A DNA stretch of 64,000 bases from Piromyces finnis (Eukaryota > Neocallimastigomycota > Neocallimastigomycetes > Neocallimastigales > Neocallimastigaceae). The stretch is from NCBI GenBank assembly GCA_002104945.1, contig MCFH01000016.1, positions 434,001 to 498,000 of the forward strand. The letters are read 5' to 3'. The position numbers were made by a program, and so were the translations under genes. Under the pieces are notes generated by a model. The model ran no database searches and was not told where the DNA came from. It saw nothing but the letters and a program-made list of their open reading frames with translations. Shown in pieces: positions 30,298-41,923 of this stretch (its first letter is position 1; the number at the start of each line of letters is the position of its first letter).

Positions 30298-31663
30298 TAA
30301 GTAAATTGAAATAATTATTAGATGTGGATTTTATTTTAATTATTAAACGTTAGAAAATAAAAAAAGATATAAACTATCATTAAAACCTTTTTTTTTTTTT
30401 CTCATTTGTTTTAGTTTAATTTTAGGAATCCTTTCTTTTTTTTAAACTCAAATATCGGTGTAAATAGGAAAAGAAAAATTAATTCCCGTTTTTTTAAATA
30501 ACATAAATTGTGGATATTAAAAATTTTAATTTAAATATTGTGGGAAAAAATGCAGAAGGCTTAAATAAATGCTATATACATAAAAGTTAATTTTATATCT
30601 ACTTTGAAATAATGTGTATTATGATAATAAATATATATTTATTTCAATATTTATTTATTTATTTAGAAATATACATTTTAAATTATTATCATTTATAATA
30701 TTATTATTTCTATGTGAATTTTTTTTTTAAAAAAAGAAAACAATTAAGAGCATATTTTTTAAGTGTACGGTAGTAGTTTATCCTTTTTTGAAAAGATATA
30801 TAAATGGAATATATCTAAAATACTGAATTAATTATAAATTATAAAACCTTTCAGTTAATTAGAATGTAATTATTATTAACCTCATTCTCATTATTAGCCA
30901 TATTAATTTATTTTATAATAATAAACCCAGAAAAACATGTCAGACATTCTCATTTATCATTTATACATTGATAATAATTTAATATAATAAGATGATTATT
31001 ATTAAAGTATTTATTATTGTTTTTTATTGTACTTTTGCTCCTATATAATATCAAGTTAAAATAATTATTTATATAAATATGAATTAGTAATTATCCTAGA
31101 TTTTTTAACCAGATTTTTTTGGCCAGAAGAATTTCTAAAATAATCAAAAAAAATCTTAATAATGACCATTTACATAAAAATATTTAAAAATTATTTCTAA
31201 GAACTACAACAAAAATACTGGTTAGTTTTGAGGTTTTATTAATTTATTATGTACGTGCAATCTATGAAAAAGTTACCTTAATGAAATACTAAAGAAAATT
31301 CGTAAACATTAGAGGAATTATATAAAAGATACTAAAATTGAGGATGGTGGAGTAAATATATATCAAAATTAATCATATCATCATATATATATATATTTTT
31401 TAATATTTTTAGTACTTTTAAAAGTAAAAAACTTTTAAATATTTTTAATAAATTAAAAAAAAAATTAAACTAATTTAATATATGAAATATACTTTTTTAA
31501 AATTTAATTTTTTTTTTTTTTTTTTTTTTTTTTTTCAAAAAAGTAAAACGAAAAAAAGAAATTGAAGCAAAAATATTAAATAATTATAATATTTAACTAA
31601 TAATTTAATAATAAAAACTCAATATATATCATTATTATTATATATATTTGAATTTAAATAAAT

Positions 31664-32747
31664 ATGTCTTCCAAAAGCTATTTAGCAGTAAGCTTGTTTT
31701 ATATATAAATTTTTTTTAATCAAATCATTAATAATAATAATAATAAATTTATAAAAAAGGAATTTATAAGTATTCAAAAGGAGGTTTCAGGTACTATCGA
31801 CCTTTTTGGTAAAAAATCTTCCAAAGGTAATATTAAATATAATTTATTTATTTTTTTTAATAATAATTATAAATCATTATCATAATATACAAATTTAATT
31901 TGTTAATATTTTTTTATAGCTGCTCAATCATTTCAAAGATGGGGTAGCGAAGAAAAGGATGATATAAAATCTCTTACAGATAATTTATATGGTATCTTTG
32001 TAAAAATAGAAGGCGCTTTTGAACATCATTATAAACGTAAAGTATATTTTTAAAAATGTCTTTCATATTTGTGATAATGTTTTCATTAAATAAATGTAAA
32101 TATATTTACAATTTATAAAATATATTATAGATGGTATTGAAAGAAGTGTTAATTCTTTTTATGAAATAATAGATGTATGTAAAAGTAATATTTATTTCAT
32201 CATTATTATTAAGATAAACAAGCTCATGTCTTTTTTTTTTTTAACTTCATATGTATTATCTCATAATTTATAGGAAGTAGAATATATTAACAAACTTTCA
32301 AAAAAAAAGGACAAAACAGGAAAGAAATTAAATAAAATTAGTAACATGGGAAATAAGGGTCTTTATAAAGCAAATGATAAACTTCGTAATGAATATGATG
32401 AAAAAACACAAAGTATTGAAGCTAAAAAAAGAAAAATTTTGAAAAAAGCATTAATCACTCAATTTGATGCTCTCAAGGACACAATTAATCGTTTAAAGTA
32501 AGTGTAATAATAATTTAATAAATCAATTTTATTTTATCTTTATTTTATATTTTAATTATTAAAATGCTAAAATTTTTAAATTTAAAAGTATTTGTTGTGT
32601 TTATGGAAAGGCAATAATTAATAATCTCCCAGAAGGTAATTACTCTTATGTTGTATAAATTTTTATAATTTATTATTATTTTTTTTCTTATACATTTTTT
32701 AGATTTTGTAAATTAGAATAATTAAATAATTAATTAGAATTTGGAAC

Positions 32748-32804
<57 letters not shown>

Positions 32805-34293
32805 TTTTTTTTTTTTTCGAATTTTTTAACAATTATTATCTATTTATTTTTATATACGTAAAGAATATGATGATGAAAAATGTAATAAATATGTTAAAAA
32901 GAATGAAAAATTTATGAAAAAAGTTTATGAAGATCTTTCAAATTGTGGTGATAAAATCCCAAGTAAAATGGGTAGTAGTTCAGATGCTGGTGGTAACAAC
33001 AACAATGATAATAATGAAGGAAATTATCCACAAAGTTCCTCTATGAATAGAAATATTGAGAATGATAGAAATAATATGAATTATGGCAATATGGGAATGA
33101 TGAATAATGGTAATATGGGAATGATGAATAACAACAATATAGGAATGATGAATGATGGCAATATGAGTATGATGGGTGGTATGCCAATGAATAATAATAT
33201 GAATAATAATATGAATAATAATAATATGAATAATATGCAAATGAATATTACAGGGGGAATGTTTATGAGTAATAATATGAATGGTGTATCGGTAAACAAT
33301 AATATAGGGAGAATGCCAATGTCACCTATATCAATGTCTATGCCAAATATTCCTGCAAATCAGCCAATACCAGGAATACCTGGAATAAATAATAATATGG
33401 GAATGTCTCAATCACCAATGATGGCAGGGATGAATATGATGAATGATAATATGGGTGCTTTACAACTTTCAGCTTATCAAAATATGACTAATAATAATAA
33501 TAATAAGTATGTTAGTAAAGACGAAAATAATAGCAAGAATAATTTATCTAATTCCAAACAAAATATCAATAATAACAATGATAATAGTGCAAGTAAATTG
33601 CATAGCAAAGTACATACAGATACCTCTATTGGTTTCTCGACCCAAGGAACTAATTTTAACTATAATACTGCAACTAATGATTTCTTTAATATTCCAACTG
33701 TTCCAATTCTTTCAGCTAGTAACAGATTAAATTCTACTAGTAGTATTGACAGTAATAATAGCAACAACAACAATAATAATAACTTTAATAACAATAGTTA
33801 TGGCGGTTTTGATACCATTAATAATAGTAATAATAATATTAATAGTAGTAATTTTATCATCAATAACCGTAGTAGTAGTAACCATGGTAGTTTCGATAAC
33901 TATAATAATAATTGTTGCAATAGCCCAATGTTTAGTAATAATAATCTTACAAATCCAAACTTTATTAATATGAATAACAATAATAGAATGAATAGTTTTG
34001 ATAGTTACGATTCTAATTATAGTGGCATACTCAAAAATAATAATAAACAACAATATAGCCCAAGTTTATCAGAATCTAGTTTTTCTACCAATAGTTCCAA
34101 TATGCCAAATAATGATTACTTAAATGGCAATATTAATAACAAAGGAAGTAATGGTAATATAAATGCTATGAGAATTCAAAGTCCAAATTCTGTTTCCAAC
34201 GTCAATTCTCCTTACAAATCTATATTTGAAGTAGAAGATGATTTAAATGATCTTAATTATTTAAATTTGAATGATTCCAATAATAGAAATTAA
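31664..34293 (+). CDS. Coiled-coil (BAR-like) protein with Met/Asn-rich prion-like C-terminal region
   Basis: Seven exons in consistent phase: 31664-31687, 31760-31826, 31920-32036, 32131-32174, 32274-32497, 32589-32635, 32864-34293, giving 650 residues. The first ~195 residues are charged and helical (EEKDDIKSLTDNLYGIFVKIE, then a Lys/Glu-rich stretch). They resemble a membrane-curving BAR domain in size, charge and N-terminal position (LFGKKSSKAAQSFQRWGSEE), but no signature motif proves this. From ~200 on the protein is low complexity: an Asn/Met-rich block with repeated NMGMMNN and NNMNNN units, then an Asn/Ser-rich tail ending in a short acidic segment (FEVEDDLNDLNYLNLND). No signal peptide or transmembrane segment. 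The intron before exon 7 carries an ATT microsatellite. The gene is real (phase-consistent splicing, codon bias); its function is not recognised. Confidence 0.75.
32747..32803. repeat. (ATT)n/(TTTA)n microsatellite in an intron
   Basis: An ATT tract passes into TTTA repeats inside the last intron of the 31664-34293 gene, the same ATT-to-TTTA arrangement as at 2467-2690. Confidence 0.9.
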
Positions 34294-34553
34294 GGTTATA
34301 TTTTTAATCGATTTTTAGTATTTTTCAAAAAGATATAAATAAATTATAGTAAAGTAAAAACATAAGCTTCAATAATTTCAATTCTATTATATTATATCAC
34401 TTTAAAATGTTAATATCAATTATTTTTAATAGTAAAATATATTTAATAAATATAAAATCAATATATTTTTTATTTTATTTTAATATTAAATATTAATTTT
34501 ATATATATATATGTTCAAGAAATAACAAAAAAAAAAAAAAAAAAAAAAAAAAG

Positions 34554-34865
34554 AAAAATAGTAATTGGTATAGATTAAAAATTATTAATTTTAAATCTAT
34601 ATTTGATTATATTTAAAAAAGCAAAAAATAAAAACAAAGCAAAATAAATAAATAAAGAAACAAAAAAAAAAAAAAAAAAAAAAAAAGAATAAATATGTTG
34701 TATTTTTATTTTAATAATAATATAATTTTTATATATGCCAATTCATAAGAATTTTCTTATATAAAAAATTCAAAAAACAACAAAATAACGAAAGTGAAAA
34801 ATAGTAATTGATATGAGTTAAAAAACAATTATTTTTAAGTCCATATTCAATTGTATTTACAAAAC
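34554..34865. repeat. Diverged direct duplication, ~243-bp spacing
   Basis: The stretch starting AAAATAGTAATTGGTATAG (34554) recurs, diverged, at 34797 (AAAATAGTAATTGATATGAG) with related downstream sequence (TTTAAATCTATATTTGATTA versus TTTAAGTCCATATTCAATTG). This suggests an old tandem duplication of 3'-flanking DNA. Confidence 0.5.
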
Positions 34866-35138
34866 GAAACGAAACAAACAAATAAATAATAATGATAAAA
34901 AAAAAAAAAACATTTACATCGACTGACAATTATTAAGAAAAAAAAAAAAATTAATAATAGTAAAAGGACAATTTAAGTAGGAAAAATTTTAACATGATGT
35001 TTTAATAATTGTTGATGAAATTATCAAAGTTGAAAAGTATTAATAATAAGTACTGAAAGAATGTATATTAAGAAATCTGTTTTAATTTTATATTATTATA
35101 TATCAATAATTATTACCTCTAAATAAAAAAAAATATAA

Positions 35139-35178
<40 letters not shown>

Positions 35179-35226
35179 CATATTTATTCAATAAAATAAC
35201 AAAGTTATTAAACTGCTTACTAGTTT

Positions 35227-35255
35227 TCTTACTGTTTCTTCAGCATTGATACTCT
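35227..35255 (-). mobile_element. Probable short LINE relic
   Basis: A 23-nt perfect match (35227-35249) to the LINE's 3'-terminal coding region at 19993-20015, continuing with two mismatches to 35255. It lies about 50 bp from a 30-nt T-run, as expected for a decayed or rearranged minus-strand LINE end, though the DNA between the T-run and the match does not resemble the LINE 3' UTR. Confidence 0.45.
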
Positions 35256-36056
35256 AGTAAAAAGACATTATACTATCAAAATTCCAACGATCAATGTATT
35301 AAAATTAACAACAAATAGTATTAAGAACTTAATAAAAAGCACAATAATATTATTTGAATATTTTATTATTCTTATTTCTTTTATTTTTATTTCTTTCTTT
35401 ACTATTTTTTGATCTATTCCCGCTGTCTATCATAAAAATTAGAGTCTTTTTTACAAAAATCCATTATAAAACTTTATTTTTATTAAAAATTTTTTTAATG
35501 TAAAAATTTATAAACTATTTTTGTCTTTTTATCCTTTTTATGAAAAATTACAATTTCTATCCCTTTAGAAAATTTTAAATAACTTTGTAATTTGAAAAGT
35601 AACTCTTATTAATAAAACGGCGGTAATAATAATAAAAAAAAAAAAAAAAAAATCATAAACTCTAATCAGGGTTATATTTAATAGTTATTATAAATTTTTA
35701 TATTGTTTATTAAGAAAATTGTTATTATTATTATTGTTGTTGTTGTTGTTATTATTATTATCATTATTAAATTATTATAAAAGTTTCATAAAACGATAAA
35801 TGTATTTTAAAAGAAATACAAGTGAAGCTTGAGTATTTTTTTTTTTTTTTCTTTTTTTTTTTTTATAAATAAAAAATAAATTAATAATTAATAAATAAAT
35901 ATATATTTATATTTATTTTATATTTATATAATAATAACATATGAATCAAATTAATACTATAATTTGAATGGATTAAAAATAAATATGAAAATAAATGAAA
36001 TAAGGATAAGGATAATAGAAAAAAAAAAAAAAAAAAAAGAATAGAATAGAATTCAT

Positions 36057-38277
36057 TTATTGGAAAATATCAATAATTTCTACATGGAATGTTTTTTCTT
36101 TTACTGATTTTTCTGCTTCAAAGATTAATAATTTTAATTCTCGTACATAGTATTGAACATTTACAAAGTAAGAACGCATTTCTTTTAACAATTCTAAATA
36201 AAAATAACAAGGTGCAAGGGTTTCTTGTGGGAAAGATGAAAATATAGAAAATTTCGAAGATTGTTTACTGTCACTTTCTCTTATATATTTCATTTCTTGA
36301 GTAGCTATATAACGTAAAGCATAAATAACACTACATTGATAAAAAGCCCAAGCTTCACTATATGAAAAACGTAATGGCAAAATATTCTTCTTTTCAGCTG
36401 CTTCTTTTAAAAGCATTAAAGCAATAGATACATCATCAGCACTTTTGCAAGCAATAGCAATGGATTTTGCAATAGGATTTTTTTTGGTCTTTTCTGGATC
36501 ATTAATGACATTTAGAATAAAGATTCGATTAATATATATTCTTTCCGATATTGTAACGATAAAGAAACTAAACCATTTTATTTGTTCAGAAAAGTCTTTA
36601 ACTGTCAGTAATATTGCTTTTAACAATTCATAACTTGATTTACTGCATTCATCATTTTCTTCTTTTTTTGTATTATCTAAATAGTTATGATTTTTTATGA
36701 AGAAATCTTTATCGTTTGATATATCATTAACAATCACGAAATAATTTATTCTACTGTCCTTATTTATAATATCAATGGATTCAGAGACTAATTTAAGATT
36801 ATCTATAGATGTGGAAGAAGAGGTGGAAGAGGTGGTGGCATTAGAATTTGAATTAATATTATCATCATCATTAATTTCTCTATTATTATTATTAGCATCA
36901 CCATCTTTACTATAACTATTGCTGTTACTATTATAATTATCAGGAGAATAATTATAATTATTATTTTCGTTTATTATAAGATTATCTGATAAATTGGTAT
37001 TATTTAATTTTTCATTTTGGGTTTGTTTTTTATTATATGATGAAGAATTGGAATTACGCTTCATTGAATTCTTTTTTTTGCGCTTTCCATTATTTAATTC
37101 GGATAATTCCAAGTAATATGAAAAGTCTTCAGAAATATCATTGAATCTGATTAATGTAACTTCATTAATATTTTTTAAAAAGAAATGCTGTGCCTTTAAA
37201 ATATCAATGTTTATGCAATCTATATCCTCGATATCAAAGTCATTAAATTTAATTTTATTAAGGATATGAACTATTTCCAAAAGGAAAATAGAGCAACAAA
37301 GTAGATGATATTCGTAATTACTTGTTAATTCTTTTTGCATTAAACTTATTAGGAGATCAGAACGACTTTTAATAAATTCTTTTAACTGAAGAGGAGGCAT
37401 CCCATCCTTATAGGTAAGTACTAACCATGTATCATAACTTAATATAATCAATGATATACTACGCATATTTTCTATATCTTCCTTAAATAAATATTTATTT
37501 TTTTTAACATTCATTAAATATAGCAAGTGAGTCTTTATAATCTTAATACCAATTCCTGAGAAGACCCAAGCTTGATTATTTCCTGATTCTATTTTATATA
37601 ATATTAAAGATAATAAATGTTATTTTAAAAGATATAATTTTATTAATATATAATATTGACGGTTTGAATTTATCATTATTATGATAATGTGAAGTATGAT
37701 GATTACTATAACTTTTTTGAATAAAAAATTTTTTTTTATCCCTTAAAATTAATAATTATTATTATACATTTACCGAAAACAGTTACTAAATAAATAGCTT
37801 GTAATAATTGGGCATTTACATTTGTATAGTTTTGCAATATTAATGCTTTTGCTTTTTCTATATATTCTGAAGCTTTGGACATATTTGCATTTGATTGGTA
37901 TAAATATGCCATTCCATACATAGAGAAAAGCAAATATTTAGATAGAGTACCATTCTTTGCATGAACAGCAAAATAATTATAATTTACAACCGGAAAATTT
38001 GGATGAAAGTACTTGTAATAACAATTTATAACTACATAATTTATCAATTCTGATCCAATATTTTGATTTTCATTTACAACTAATTTATCTTTGTAATTAA
38101 TACTTTCATTATAATCAATATAATCATCAAATGTATTTTGTGTCATTTTGACATCATATAAACAATCTAGATTTCTTGAAATAATGCTTTCAATTACCGA
38201 ATAGTTATAATTGTTGTTATGTTCATTTATATTACTTTCTTCCATTTCATCTTTTTATTAATAGTAAGAAAAATTAG

Positions 38278-38311
<34 letters not shown>

Positions 38312-38892
38312 AAATAAAATAAAATCATTAATCTAATATTTCATAATAAGATAAAAAAAAAATATTTCTGTTATATAATATACCTGATTCATTTTCATTT
38401 TTATCAGGCTTTTCACGTTTTTTATATTTTCTCTTTTTTCTTTTTTGTTGTGGTCCTATATATTATAGAAAGTTATTTGAGAAAATAAAAAAAAGGCAAA
38501 TCTTAATATTATAAATATATATATTAAACTATATAAAGTTATTATATTATTAATAAATACCTCTTTTTTTTGGAAATGGGTTATAATAACAAACGTAATT
38601 ATATTGTTTACAAGTTAAACATTTTGGTCGTTCCCCAGTACATTTTCTTCTTTTTTTGCGACAACTTAAAATAATTTTATATAAAGAATGGAAAAAAAAA
38701 AAAATTAATTTCTGTATTGATGTTGCAAGGTTTATTAAAAGTCTTAATATATGATTTATATAAAGTATATCAAGAATACATTTGATATATTTACTTTTCA
38801 CAGGCCTGGGTAACCTTTTTTCTTAATTTTCCCTCACCTTGTGCATTACCACTGTTATTTGAAAGACTAAACAATTCATTGTCATTGTCCAT
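36057..38892 (-). CDS. Zn2Cys6 fungal transcription factor, apparently frameshifted
   Basis: Exons 38892-38795, 38664-38561, 38455-38384, 38250-37774, 37589-36057. The N terminus has a Zn2Cys6 DNA-binding cluster split by an intron: ACEN|CRKKRRKCTGERPKC...CKQYNYVC, spacing C-x2-C-x6-C-x5-C-x2-C-x6-C, then a basic stretch (QQKRKKRKYKKRE). The rest is the fungal-specific (middle homology) domain: YYKYFHPNFPVVN, KYLLFSMYGMAYLYQ, an Asn/Ser-rich insertion, and SFPQETLAPCYFYLELLKEM near the C terminus. It is paralogous to the next gene (41924-45152) along its length. At 37560-37561 one extra base in the last exon breaks the frame within the conserved ESGNNQAW motif, unlike the paralogue. An upstream GT donor (exon end 37787) could restore the frame but would delete the conserved junction residues. 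It is a recent pseudogene, a sequence error or a mis-spliced model. Likely nuclear regulator; targets unknown. Confidence 0.8.
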
Positions 38893-41800
38893 TATATTAA
38901 CATTATATTACGGATTTATCAAAATATTATACTACTTTCTAAATAATAAAGTTTATGTTAATGTTATATTAAAGAAAAATGTATAAAAATATGTATAAAA
39001 ATATGTTAATACTATTGAATTTATTACATTGCCTTAACTTTTTTATGTTTGTTTTTCTTATAAATATTTATAAATATATTTTTATTTATTTCATAAAAAA
39101 ATTATAAAGTATATGTAAAAAGTTACAAAGAATTATAAAATATTTTTTTTTATTGATTAATAAAAAGAATAAGATATTAATATATACATATATACATATA
39201 TTTTTTTTAATATTTACTTTACAAGAATTTATAGAGTATTATTAATAGATTACTTTTTTTTTTAAAAAAAAAATTATTTTATTAGATTAATACGAATAAC
39301 ATTAATCTTTTTGTTTATTTCAAGCAATTGTAGAAAAGAAAAATTATCAATAATGAAAATCTATATATTTTATCAGCTATTTTTATTTTATGGATGACCT
39401 TTCAAAATCAAATACTTTTTTTTTTTTAAAAATTAATTCAAAGTTTTTTCAAAAAAAAACTTTATGTAAATAAAGAAGAAAAATAAATAAATAAATAATA
39501 GTATTTATATTTAAAATAAATTAAATTTTTATATTATGTAAAATGTAAAATAACTAATTAAACTTTCTAATAAAGAAATATTTAAAAAAAAATTTAAAGT
39601 TAGAATCTAATAAATTATTGTCAATGTTTTTTTTTTTATAACGGATGAATAAATATTTTAACTTTTGGGACTTAATCAATGCAGAAGAAAGTAAAATAAA
39701 AGAAAAGAAAAAAAGAAAAAAAAATAATGGATGAATGAATTATAGAATTAAAAGAAAAAAAAAAGATTACAAATAATAAAATATGAAATATCATTTAATA
39801 CAATGTTTTTCCGGTTCAATTGTTGGTGAATTCAATTAAATTTATCTTAATATAAAATTATTTTCATATTATATTTATCCTTTTTTTTTTTTAAATATTT
39901 GTAGGAATCAAACTTAAGAAAAAAAAAAAAAGATGATGACTTTTTATATATAACTCTACATTAATTAAAATCTATAATTTTTATATTCCTTTTTAACAAT
40001 GATAAAAAAAACATATTTTTTTTTCACTCTTATTTTTTTTTTTAAACTCTTTTTACTTTTTACTTCTTAGGTATATATGAAAATCATCTATACCATGTGA
40101 CCTTCCTTGATATAAAAAGAAAATTTAATATATAGTTTTTCCTAAATGTTTATATAATAAAATGATTAATAATATATTAATATTATTTATAGATTAAAAT
40201 TTAATTAAATAAAATGAAAAAGTATACATAATACATATATGTATATATATAAATTTTTTTTATAATTAGACACTAAATCATATCGGCCAGATTTTAAAAA
40301 GGACTTTTTATATTTAACAAGTAATATTATATATATAAAGATAAAGGGTTCTATTTATACTCGTATTAAAAAATATAAATGTTTATTGATTTTTACTGCA
40401 TTATTAATTAAAATCATGGATCAATAATGATAAATAACCCCGTAACAAAATATTTTATGATATATTTATTCCTATAATAAAAAGTTATTTTTATTTTTAT
40501 TAAATAGTTTAAATAATAAAATATATGAATATATAAATAGAATAATATGTGTAAATAAATAAACATTGCTAAGCATTTAAATAAATAATAAACAAGCAAT
40601 AATTAACTTATGAATAAATAAATATACCTTTTAAAAAATTATATTTAAATTCCTTTATTAAAGATTTTTTATATATTTAAGGTTAAAAAATAAATTAAAA
40701 TTTTTTATTACCAGACAAAAAAGGCATTTAAATTAAATGGTTGTATAAATTTATATTGACAAAGAAAAACCATTTGTTCAGCAAAATGTTATTTTTAAAG
40801 TATTTAAAGTTATTAATTAGTGAAAAGAAGAAAAGAATTAATAAATTTACTATTAATTATTCATTAAATAATTAAAAAAGACATTGAATAATTCATTTAA
40901 TATTTATTATTTATTTTAGTATTGTTAAATTATATAATTTATTTCATTTTTAATTCACTATTAAAAAAAATATATACATATATACAACCTCCGTTTTTGT
41001 TCAATTATACAAATAAGAATATTAATAGACAAAAAATGTTAAGAATAAAAAAAAACGATTATAATATTTAATTAGTATTGTTATTTTATTACACTAGGGT
41101 AATACTATATATTAATTATTGATATAATTCCAAGATAATTATAAAATCATATGAAAATATGTTTTTTATTTAATATTTTATATAAACTCATTTTTTTAGT
41201 AATAAATCATATATAGAATATAAATTTAAAAAAAAAAAAAAAAGTTACTTAAAACTAGTCATCAATTTATACACACTTAATTTAAAAATAATATTGGAAT
41301 TCATAAATTATACCAATTCATATTGTACTAATGTTCAAAGAAAAAAAAACTTTATCAAAATTATAATAATTTTTCTAATAACATTTACATTATGTTCAGA
41401 GTAATCAAATGTAAACGTAATGAAATATTAAATTTTAATGTTTCTGTATTAATATGTAACAAAGTTTTAAGTATAAATTCAGTATTCTTTTCTTTTCTAA
41501 AATCATTATACTATTTTATATTATAAAATTTATAAAAGTATTTAAATAATCAGACTTTTTTGTATTGAGGCTTTATTTGATAATTAAATATCTAATAATA
41601 TAGATCATTCATCAAGTAAAACGATAATAATATATCAAAAAAGTTAAATATATTTTGTATAATTTTTGATATAAAAAAGTTTTATTTAAATAATTTACTT
41701 ATTCACTTTTATTATTATTACTATATTTGATTTATTATAAAAAACAAAGTTAAAAAACGAAATTATTAAAAAAAAAAAAAAAAAAAAAACAATAATAATA

Positions 41801-41923
41801 AAAATATTAATACTTGTTTTGAAGGGGTAAAGAAAAAGTATAAATGGGTAAGGAAAAAGAAAATTTAAGATTATATAATTATATATAGGAAATAGTTAAA
41901 AAAATATTGAGGCTGGGATTTAT
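38893..41923. other. AT-rich spacer between the two Zn2Cys6 genes
   Basis: This holds the promoter of the 36057-38892 gene and the 3' flank of the 41924-45152 gene. It is rich in homopolymers; a 61-codon frame at 40414-40599 is Tyr/Ile/Leu-rich noise. No gene was seen. Confidence 0.6.

Larger units (their letters stand above)
29327..31663. other. Divergent promoter region of the GH74 and BAR-like genes
   Basis: A 2.3-kb spacer between a minus-strand and a plus-strand gene start, so it should hold both promoters. It contains a 39-bp tandem repeat (29882-30039) and a ~102-bp tandem duplication (30093-30297), both nearer the GH74 side, and a T-run at 31508-31535. No genes were seen. Confidence 0.6.
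34294..36056. other. Convergent intergenic spacer with diverged duplication and probable LINE scrap
   Basis: This lies between the 3' ends of the BAR-like gene (plus) and the first Zn2Cys6 gene (minus). It holds two diverged related stretches (34554-34625 and 34797-34865), a long T-run (35147-35178), a short LINE-related segment (35227-35255) and A/T homopolymers. No gene was seen. Confidence 0.6.

Noticed and set aside
32980..34053. His/Ile- and Val/Ile-rich frames on both strands
   Set aside because: Shadow frames of the Met/Asn-rich coding exon.
37508..37526. A start for the first Zn2Cys6 gene near 37526
   Set aside because: The codon there is TTG and lies inside a conserved domain; upstream exons with the zinc cluster are clearly joined by conserved splice sites.
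40414..40599. 61-codon minus-strand open frame
   Set aside because: Tyr/Ile/Leu-rich low-complexity reading of spacer DNA with no supporting evidence.
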